Positions 1-5,104 of a stretch of 5,104 nucleotides of DNA are shown piece by piece. The notes beneath the pieces were generated by a model, which had not been told where the DNA came from, did no database searches, and saw only the letters and a program-made list of their open reading frames with translations. The stretch is from JBGPYM01 sp041493205 (lineage in GTDB: Bacteria; Bacteroidota; Ignavibacteria; UBA10030; UBA6906): assembly GCA_041493205.1 (NCBI GenBank), contig JBGPYM010000222.1, forward strand, positions 1 through 5,104, given 5' to 3'. How positions within the stretch are numbered: position 1 is the first letter of the stretch; every line of letters begins with the position of its first letter. The translations under genes were made by a program, and so were the position numbers.

Positions 1-689
1 ATATGGACGTGCAGTCCGCGCTGCTCCAATCTGTCAAAAATCCCCTTCAGCCGCGAGCGCCGGGTAACATCGTTGATCACGTAAAAATTGAGTACCTCCA
101 GAAGCGACATTTCCGCCGCCTGTTTTGCGGGGACAGCGATCGCGTCGATCCACTTGACGAAATCCGGCGAAAGGCGGAATTGTTTCGAGAGCGTCTCCGC
201 CAGCTTGTCGTTTTCAGCCTGCAGCTCCGTTACCGTCAGTTCATTCCCCTGGATCCCTTTGGGGATCTGAACGTAGAGATACCGTCCTATGATCCCGCTC
301 AACACAACCGCCGCCATGCTCCAGAAGCTTACAGCCACGAGACCGCCGAACTTGAATGTCGTGTGATAGACGACGAGTATCGGACCGAGGAGACAGAGAA
401 AAATGTGAAATTCCAGGTAGTACTTTATTTTGCCAAGATTCGCGAGGGCACGCACTCGCTTGCGGGAGGAGTAGAGAATCACGCCAAACGTAATCATGAG
501 GGAGCCAATGATGCCGAACCCCTGGCCGTACAGGCCGGTCGGCTTCAATGAACTGTAAAGCGGATGGAACGGCCGCTCTTCCAGGGGCGTCGTGTAGTAG
601 CTTCCCCCCTTCATGCTGATGACAATGACGCTCATCAGTCCGATGACAAGGAGGAAAACCACATATATTTTATGGACGGATTTTCCCAT
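1..689 (-). CDS. Heme-b / ferric-reductase-like integral membrane protein, 3' end outside window
   Basis: The reading frame opens with ATG at 689-687 and stays open for 229 codons to the left edge, so the C-terminus is missing. Four hydrophobic helices are visible, at about residues 7-25, 53-73, 92-112 and 115-140. A basic loop (SSRKRVR, 74-80) lies between helices 2 and 3. Helix 3 carries His95 and His109, with 13 residues between them; this is the HX13H spacing with which cytochrome b and ferric-reductase helices bind two hemes. Helix 4 ends in SGIIGRYLYVQIP (131-143). After that comes a polar, helix-rich soluble part (about 145-229). No second His pair is visible, so two-heme binding would need a partner subunit, a dimer or the missing region. 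Electron transfer across the membrane is an inference; the protein could also be a structural subunit. The ATG is the only good start: an in-frame TGA lies upstream at 752-750 with no other start codon between. There is no clear Shine-Dalgarno sequence. It has its own AT-rich upstream region with a candidate promoter and operator. Confidence 0.7.
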   Translation of the reverse strand, partial: MGKSVHKIYVVFLLVIGLMSVIVISMKGGSYYTTPLEERPFHPLYSSLKPTGLYGQGFGIIGSLMITFGVILYSSRKRVRALANLGKIKYYLEFHIFLCLLGPILVVYHTTFKFGGLVAVSFWSMAAVVLSGIIGRYLYVQIPKGIQGNELTVTELQAENDKLAETLSKQFRLSPDFVKWIDAIAVPAKQAAEMSLLEVLNFYVINDVTRRSRLKGIFDRLEQRGLHVH

Positions 690-742
690 AGCGCACTGAA
701 AGAAGCAGCGAAGTATATGCCAAAGTACGTGAAAATAGTATG

Positions 743-759
743 TTTTAGATCATCTAAAA
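743..759. promoter_or_regulatory. Perfect 8-1-8 palindrome, candidate repressor operator
   Basis: The sequence TTTTAGATCATCTAAAA is a perfect inverted repeat with 8-base arms around a single central base. It lies 54 bases upstream of the ATG of the membrane protein gene and just downstream of the candidate -35/-10 region. This is where a repressor would block transcription. The single-base centre is the layout of Fur/PerR/Zur-family boxes (7-1-7), although the usual core of those is AATnATT rather than GATnATC. It is too short and AT-rich, and lacks the T-tract, to be an intrinsic terminator. The identity of the regulator is not visible in the window. Confidence 0.45.
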
Positions 760-762
760 ACC

Positions 763-790
763 TATCAAATTAATCGAAATATCAAATTAA
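763..790. repeat. 11-base tandem direct repeat in the promoter region
   Basis: TATCAAATTAA occurs exactly at 763-773 and again at 780-790, with starts 17 bases apart and 6 bases (TCGAAA) between the copies. On the minus strand each copy reads TTAATTTGATA. The copies overlap the candidate promoter of the leftward membrane protein gene, so they could be a tandem activator or repressor site. Chance in an AT-rich stretch is possible, but two identical 11-mers this close are suggestive. Confidence 0.5.
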
Positions 791-797
791 ATGTCAA
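769..797 (-). promoter_or_regulatory. Candidate sigma-70-type promoter for the membrane protein gene
   Basis: On the minus strand a perfect TTGACA (797-792) is followed, after a 17-base spacer, by ATTAAT (774-769). That hexamer matches TATAAT at only four positions and lacks the important first two bases. The -35 element and spacer are good and the -10 is weak, which fits a promoter needing an activator. Transcription would start near 762-763 and give a leader of about 75 bases. If the host is a Bacteroidota-type organism with different promoter rules (TAnnTTTG), the TTAATTTG elements here may be the relevant signal. Confidence 0.35.
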
Positions 798-872
798 GCT
801 GAAAAAAATTTTGCGAATATAGAGGGAATTATGACCTGAGATCAGATCACGTGAGTAATAATTACACTGTGA

Positions 873-3800
873 TTACAATCGCGTGGTTTCCGGCGAAATT
901 GCCTCACGAACGGCATTCAGGAGTACGGGTGTGCTGAAGGGTCTTGGAAGGACTCCGGAGATGCCGAGTAGTTCACGGGAGGCGCCTTCTCCTGTTGCGA
1001 TGATCCTCACGTTGGAGTTCGTTCGCTGAAGAACGCGGATGGTCATCGAACCGTCCATGTACGGCATGTCGAGATCAATGATCACCGCGCGGATTTTGTC
1101 AAGGTGCTTGCGGTAGAGCGCGACTGCTTCGGCTCCATCGGATGCGGTCATCGCATCATACCCGTGGGCATCGAGGATTTTCTTGATGATGTCGCGGAGG
1201 GACGACTGCTGTTGTGCCACAAGGACGAGCTCACCGCTCCCGAGGGAGGGAGCGGCGTCGCGTTCGCCGTCGACCTGCTCTTCTGCCGGGAGATACATCT
1301 TGACGATCGTCCCTTTGCCCGGTTCGCTGAAGAGATTGATGAATCCCTTGTGATTCCGGACGATCGCTGCGGCCGTGGAGAGTCCCAGACCGGTCGTGCG
1401 GCCCGACGGTTTCGTCGTGAAGAACGGCTCGAACACTTTGGCGACAATCTCCTGCGGGATACCGCGCCCGGTATCGCTCACGGTCACGAGCACGTATTTG
1501 CCGGGAAGCGCGTGGGGGATCATCGCAATGGTCTGCGCATCGATAAGAAGATTTTCGGCGGTGATGCGGAGGACGCCCCCGTCGGTCATCGCTTCGCGGG
1601 CGTTCGTGCACACGTTGGTGAGCACCTGTTGAAGCTGCGAGAGGATTCCGGGGATGGGCCAGAGGGAGCGGGGTACCGATGTCTCCAGCCGGACGGAGTC
1701 GGGAATCGCGTCCGCCACGCCCCGGGAAATTTCGTTGACGAGCCGCACAGAATCGAGCAATCCACGACCGGCCCCAGCGTTCTCCGCAAGCGCGAGGACC
1801 TGATTCGACATGTCGAGCCCGCGCTGCGCATTCACGGCAACGAGCGCCACTGCCTGCCGCGACGAATCGTCGGACGCCTTCTCGGCCAGGGCGGGCACCG
1901 CAAGCATGACGGGCGTGAGCAGCCGGTCAAGGTCGGCAGCGAGGGCGGAAGCGAGGGTCGCAATCCCTTCCATCCGCCGTGCACGGAGTTCATAGATTTC
2001 CAGCTCCCGCTTGCCCGTGATGTCCGTGCAGATCACCAGGAGGGATTTCGGTTTCCCCTCACCGTCCCGTACGAGCGTCCACCTGCTGTCGGCCAGCACG
2101 GTGGTCCCATCCTTTCTCTGCTGCCGGAGCTCGCCCGCCCAGTACCCCTCGATCATCGCCGTGTGGGCCGCGCCCCCGACGCGATGAACGGCTTCTGTAT
2201 GGAGGAGCGTCGCAGAGATTTTGCCGCGCGCCTCATCGGCGGTCCATCCGTACAATTGTGCCGCGGCCGTGTTCCAGAAGAGTATCCGGTCGTCCGGGTC
2301 GCACACAAACACCGCATCCTGCGCCTTCTCAAGCAGCCCTGCATCGTCGGCGGCCTGCGGCGAGCCGGACTCTTCCCCTTCCGTGGGGGAAACAAGCGCA
2401 AGCGATCCGATCACGGCGCCCGACTCGCTCCGGTGGGGCACGGCGCGGAGCACGGCCGCAAATCGGCCCCCATCCTTCCGCATCAGGGAAGCTGTATATC
2501 GCTCGGAAATCCCCTGACGGCGGCGCTCGTTGCGCAGGTAGAGTGTTCTGCGTTCCTCATCCGGAACGAGCAGCGTCGTTGCAAGCTTGCCAACCATTTC
2601 CTCGGTGGTATAGCCGCTCAGGACGGACATCCGGCCGTTCACAAATTTGATCACGTCTTCAGTGTCGGTGACGATCACGCCCTCGCTCATCTCTTCGAGC
2701 AGTGTCCGGTACTGCGACTCCCCTTCTGCGAGACGGCGGGTGGTGATGCGGTGTTCGAGTTCGGTCGCCGCCCGGGCGGCAGTCACCATCATGACCGAGC
2801 GGGCCAGCTCTTCACTCGGAAAGGGCTGGTCATGGATGACGAACAGATGGCCGATCGGCGTGGACGTCGCATCGAGCAGCGGTACGCCGAGGTATGCGAA
2901 CGCATCCATCGCGCGGAGTGCCGACTCCTCCTGAAACATCTTCTGCACGTCCGCAGCGAAGTACATCGTCCGCCCGTGCTGAATGACCTGCTCGCAGGTG
3001 GTGTTTTTGACGTCGTACTCGAACACGGGCGCCAGGCCGCCGGAAGCCCAGTAGGCCAGCGCGCGGACCCGTTCGCGCCGGCGGTCGACACATTCCGACA
3101 CCAGCGCATAGCGCACCCCGAGCGATCTGGCCAGCGAGCGGACGAGACCGGGAAAGAATTCATTGCCGCGGAGCCGTGCGATCTCTTCGGCGATCGCGCG
3201 GATGACTTCCCCCGCCTGGCGGCGTGCCGTGATGTCGCGTGAGAAAATGACGACCCGTGCGGGCGTATTCCCCTGAGCCCTGATGATGCTGCCGTGCGAT
3301 TCGATGTACCGGATGGACCCCTCCCGGTCGACGAGCCGGTATTCCAGCCGCTGTCCGGTACCCGTCTCCACGGTTTCCTGAAACACCTTCTTCACCTTCT
3401 CGCGGTCGTCCGGATGGACGTCCACAAAAGAACTTGTCCCTTCCAGCGTGTCCGGATCATCGAGCAGCTCTCCGTACGACGGACTGTTATAGAGACGTTT
3501 CCCGTCCAGATCCAGCACGGCAATCAGGTCGTGTGAGCTTTCGACGATCCCGCGGAAGAGATCCGTCGGCACGCCCCGCGGAGATCCTTCCTCCTCATGC
3601 TCCCGGTCCTCTCCGTGACTGCCGGCTTCCTCGTCTTCATCGTCGCGGGCCGTGCCGGACATCTGCGCCGGGGCAGTCAGGATTCTATTGAGCGCGGGGC
3701 CAAGCTTCGAGAGGTTTTTCTTAGAGACGTAGTCCGAGGCACCGGCCTTGATGCACTCCGCCGCCACTTCCTCGTTCCCGGACCCTGCAACGATCACCCA

Positions 3801-4040
3801 GTGCTGCCCGGGATATTCTTCCCGGGTCTGCCGCATGAGTGCAAGCACGTCGCATCGCGGGATGGCATGGTCTGCAATCACCAGTTCCGGCCGGAATTCC
3901 CCGATCATGCGATCAAAGAGCTCCCGGGTGCCGACGCGCCGGGTGATCTGGGGGACGCCTGCCTTGCGGATCTGGAGCTCGATGAGCTCCGCGTCCGTCG
4001 GGACCGGTTCAAAGATCAATATGCGTTTATCGTCACTCAT
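873..4040 (-). CDS. Hybrid sensor-kinase-like protein (REC-PAS-GAF-PAS-PAS-HisKA*-HATPase-REC) with degenerate phosphotransfer sites
   Basis: This is a 1055-residue cytoplasmic signalling protein with no signal peptide or membrane segment. The order is: receiver (about 5-122, Asp57); acidic linker (130-152); PAS with PAC-like end (160-275); GAF (about 280-430, with FEYDV and YLGVPLLD); PAS (443-550); PAS (567-678, with YGWTADEARGK); HisKA-like helices (686-750); ATPase (795-918); receiver (937-1048, Asp989). The ATPase part is complete: N box Asn809/Asn813, G1 DTGRG (856-860), F box FEPFF (870-874), G2 GLGL (884-887), G3 GKGT (908-911). The helix that normally reads AHDLNN reads AADLDR, so the phosphoacceptor His is Ala702. 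The C-terminal receiver has QQQ (943-945) where the family has DDE, and Arg1033 for the conserved Lys. The N-terminal receiver has Glu11-Pro12 and Ala85 at the Thr/Ser site. The ATG lies 9 bases after the transporter stop, with only a weak ribosome site, which suggests translational coupling. The architecture is certain; the loss of kinase function is inferred. Confidence 0.93.
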   Translation of the reverse strand: MSDDKRILIFEPVPTDAELIELQIRKAGVPQITRRVGTRELFDRMIGEFRPELVIADHAIPRCDVLALMRQTREEYPGQHWVIVAGSGNEEVAAECIKAGASDYVSKKNLSKLGPALNRILTAPAQMSGTARDDEDEEAGSHGEDREHEEEGSPRGVPTDLFRGIVESSHDLIAVLDLDGKRLYNSPSYGELLDDPDTLEGTSSFVDVHPDDREKVKKVFQETVETGTGQRLEYRLVDREGSIRYIESHGSIIRAQGNTPARVVIFSRDITARRQAGEVIRAIAEEIARLRGNEFFPGLVRSLARSLGVRYALVSECVDRRRERVRALAYWASGGLAPVFEYDVKNTTCEQVIQHGRTMYFAADVQKMFQEESALRAMDAFAYLGVPLLDATSTPIGHLFVIHDQPFPSEELARSVMMVTAARAATELEHRITTRRLAEGESQYRTLLEEMSEGVIVTDTEDVIKFVNGRMSVLSGYTTEEMVGKLATTLLVPDEERRTLYLRNERRRQGISERYTASLMRKDGGRFAAVLRAVPHRSESGAVIGSLALVSPTEGEESGSPQAADDAGLLEKAQDAVFVCDPDDRILFWNTAAAQLYGWTADEARGKISATLLHTEAVHRVGGAAHTAMIEGYWAGELRQQRKDGTTVLADSRWTLVRDGEGKPKSLLVICTDITGKRELEIYELRARRMEGIATLASALAADLDRLLTPVMLAVPALAEKASDDSSRQAVALVAVNAQRGLDMSNQVLALAENAGAGRGLLDSVRLVNEISRGVADAIPDSVRLETSVPRSLWPIPGILSQLQQVLTNVCTNAREAMTDGGVLRITAENLLIDAQTIAMIPHALPGKYVLVTVSDTGRGIPQEIVAKVFEPFFTTKPSGRTTGLGLSTAAAIVRNHKGFINLFSEPGKGTIVKMYLPAEEQVDGERDAAPSLGSGELVLVAQQQSSLRDIIKKILDAHGYDAMTASDGAEAVALYRKHLDKIRAVIIDLDMPYMDGSMTIRVLQRTNSNVRIIATGEGASRELLGISGVLPRPFSTPVLLNAVREAISPETTRL
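897..1232 (-). other. Degenerate C-terminal receiver domain
   Basis: This sub-region encodes residues 937-1048 of the sensor protein. The fold is recognisable: Asp989 in IIDLDMPYMDG is the phosphoacceptor position. The first strand reads LVLVAQQQ instead of the usual LVLVVDDE, so the Mg-binding acidic residues are gone (codons 1214-1206). The conserved Lys before Pro is Arg1033, and Gly1017 probably occupies the Thr/Ser site. This receiver is unlikely to be phosphorylated normally and may act as a protein-interaction module. Confidence 0.78.
1791..1985 (-). other. Degenerate HisKA dimerisation helices (His to Ala)
   Basis: This sub-region encodes residues 686-750 of the sensor protein. The segment RRMEGIATLASALAADLDR aligns with the common family pattern RRMEsIGTLAGGIAHDLNN, placing Ala702 (codon GCC, 1937-1935) at the phosphorylated histidine and Asp-Arg at the following Asn-Asn. 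Changing a His codon to GCC takes at least two base changes, so a single read error is an unlikely explanation. The flanking helix (LLTPVMLAVPALAE) is preserved, so dimerisation may persist. Confidence 0.8.
3675..4028 (-). other. N-terminal receiver domain, partly degenerate
   Basis: This sub-region encodes residues 5-122 of the sensor protein. Asp57 (VIADHAIP) and Lys107 (DYVSKKNL) are kept. The acidic pair is Glu11-Pro12 instead of Glu-Asp, and Ala85 (VIVAGSGNEE) replaces the Ser/Thr of the usual SGSGSEE. It resembles the small receivers at the front of PAS-rich kinases. Phosphorylation at Asp57 is possible but probably weakened, since one metal ligand and the switch residue are absent. Confidence 0.7.
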
Positions 4041-4049
4041 TGCGTCCGG

Positions 4050-5104
4050 TCAGGCTTGTGGCGGGGATGCGGCACTCCGCGGATGAGTTGTCGTGATGGT
4101 TTCCAGTCCGTGCGCTTTCGTTCCCGTCTCGGTGCGGCGCAGGAGGACCGCGAAGAGCAGGCCGAAAAACCCGAGCACGGAAAATATCCACATCCCGGGG
4201 ATGTACCCCGCAGGGTGGGCAGCCGCTGCCCCCGCGGTGTCGTTGGACCATCCGATGAGCAGATTGAAGCCCGCGAGTCCGATGTTCTGAATCAGAGTCA
4301 TGAGCCCGTAGGCCGTCCCGAGTTTTGATCCTTCCACGACATACGACACCGAGGGCCACATCACGGCGGGAATCAAGGAGAAGGCGATGCCCATCATGGC
4401 CATCGGCACGTAGAGTGAGACGGAGCTGTATGCCATGAGCAGGTAAACGGGAATCAGAAGGAGCGATCCGAACATCATGAACAGGGATCGCTTCCCCACC
4501 CGGTCCACCATCAGGCCGAAGAGCGGCGTGCCGACCATCGCACACAGTGTCAGCATACTGGAAAGAAATCCGCCCTCTTCGCGCGTCGTGCCGTGCATAT
4601 CCATGAAGAACTTGACGGCAAACGTCTGGAACGGAAAGATGCCCGAATAGAAGGTGATGCAGAGCGCGACGATACACCAGTAGGAGGCGCTGAACTTGAA
4701 GATGTCCCTGAAGACCACCTTGTCCGTGGCCCCCGCCTCCCAGAGCGCGTACGTCGAGTCCGCCTTCCGTTCAAAGACCCAGTAAAACAGCGAGCCCACG
4801 ACGCAGACGACCCCGAAGACGACGCTGATCATGAGGGGAGCCTGCCAGTGCTCGTACGAGCGTGCGGCCCACGACGGAGAGTTCAGAGCGGCAAACGATC
4901 CGAGCCGGGCCAGAGTCAGGTTCAGTCCGAACGCAAAGCTGAGTTCCTTCCCCTTAAACCACTTCGCGATGGCTGTGGTGACGGCGACGATCAGCGACTC
5001 CGCCCCGAGGCCGAAGATCAGGCGGCCGGTCGCCATCACGGCAAGCGTGCCTGTCGAGGCGGTCACCGCAGCCCCGACCAGACAGAGGGCCGCAAAGATC
5101 AGCG
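4050..5104 (-). CDS. MFSD1-like major facilitator superfamily transporter, 5' end outside window
   Basis: The frame is open to the right edge and ends at TGA (4052-4050). A GTG at 5066 could be read as a start, but 12 complete hydrophobic codons in frame upstream of it (LIFAALCLVGAA) continue a membrane helix, so the true start lies beyond the window. Counting from the GTG as residue 1, helices are seen at about 10-35, 43-62, 77-98, 128-149, 166-187, 193-213, 216-240, 250-272 and 288-310. That corresponds to TM4-TM12 of a 12-helix carrier, with the end of TM3 upstream. MFSD1-type signatures are GRLIFGLGAESL (14-25), KWFKGKELSFAFGLNL (35-50) and LGTAYGLMTLIQNIGLA (249-265). A motif-A copy, GLMVDRVGKRS (184-194), sits between TM8 and TM9. 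Animal MFSD1 carries dipeptides; the substrate of this bacterial relative is unknown. It is probably in one operon with the sensor gene 9 bases downstream. Confidence 0.88.
   Translation of the reverse strand, partial: LIFAALCLVGAAVTASTGTLAVMATGRLIFGLGAESLIVAVTTAIAKWFKGKELSFAFGLNLTLARLGSFAALNSPSWAARSYEHWQAPLMISVVFGVVCVVGSLFYWVFERKADSTYALWEAGATDKVVFRDIFKFSASYWCIVALCITFYSGIFPFQTFAVKFFMDMHGTTREEGGFLSSMLTLCAMVGTPLFGLMVDRVGKRSLFMMFGSLLLIPVYLLMAYSSVSLYVPMAMMGIAFSLIPAVMWPSVSYVVEGSKLGTAYGLMTLIQNIGLAGFNLLIGWSNDTAGAAAAHPAGYIPGMWIFSVLGFFGLLFAVLLRRTETGTKAHGLETITTTHPRSAASPPQA

Noticed and set aside
3..551. A 182-codon open frame on the plus strand at the left edge
   Set aside because: It is antisense to a minus-strand frame that gives four membrane helices and conserved-looking motifs, and its own product has no hydrophobic or domain pattern.
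844..875. Possible hairpin terminator after the sensor gene (ATCAC paired with GTGAT)
   Set aside because: The outer stem is only 5 base pairs with a mismatched interior, it is AT-rich, and no T-run follows directly on the minus strand. The T-run near 816-810 has no GC-rich stem before it. No convincing intrinsic terminator is visible in the gap.
868..883. CRP-like half site TGTGA-N6-TCGCG
   Set aside because: Only one half matches well, and it overlaps the last codons of the sensor gene, where it has no promoter to act on.
1104..3242. A 712-codon open frame on the plus strand, antisense to the sensor gene
   Set aside because: The translation has no recognisable domain and is rich in Arg, His and Gly, as expected when GC-rich codons are read antisense. 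The minus-strand frame encodes clear PAS, GAF and ATPase domains over the same bases.
3597..4328. A 243-codon plus-strand frame spanning the sensor and transporter junction
   Set aside because: It runs antisense across the start of one well-supported gene and the end of another and shows no domain signature.
5064..5066. GTG as the start codon of the transporter
   Set aside because: The frame continues upstream with hydrophobic residues of a membrane helix to the window edge, and the visible part lacks the first three helices of the family, so this is an internal valine.

Overview
The window is a single-direction stretch: every gene I can support is on the minus strand, so transcription runs from right (5104) to left (1). 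From upstream to downstream it holds the 3' part of a major facilitator transporter gene resembling the MFSD1 family (cut by the right edge), a very large multi-domain hybrid sensor-kinase-like protein of 1055 residues, an AT-rich gap of 183 bases, and the 5' part of a gene for a heme-b or ferric-reductase-like membrane protein (cut by the left edge). The left-hand gene has no stop codon inside the window, so a scan that needs a complete reading frame would miss it.

The host is a bacterium with GC-rich genes and AT-rich promoters. The large cytoplasmic PAS/GAF hybrid kinase and a transporter of the MFSD1 type fit an environmental Bacteroidota, Ignavibacteriota or Chlorobiota-like lineage, but nothing here fixes the phylum and this placement is a low-confidence inference.

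Region 4050-5104 is the transporter. Region 873-4040 is the sensor protein. It starts 9 bases after the transporter stop codon, so the two are probably co-transcribed, and the sensor may respond to or control something linked to transport. Region 690-872 is intergenic. It carries a TTGACA-type promoter element, an 11-base tandem direct repeat, and a perfect 8-1-8 palindrome shaped like a Fur/PerR-family operator. All of these sit in front of the membrane protein gene at 1-689, which therefore looks like a separate, regulated transcription unit.

The most interesting observation is in the sensor. It has the full layout of a hybrid histidine kinase (receiver, PAS, GAF, PAS, PAS, HisKA-like helices, ATPase, receiver), and its ATP-binding boxes are intact. 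The phosphoacceptor histidine is replaced by alanine. The C-terminal receiver has QQQ in place of its acidic Mg-binding residues and Arg in place of its conserved Lys. The N-terminal receiver has lost one acidic residue and its Thr/Ser switch. The protein therefore looks like a pseudo-hybrid-kinase that may bind ATP and signals but cannot run a normal His-to-Asp relay by itself.
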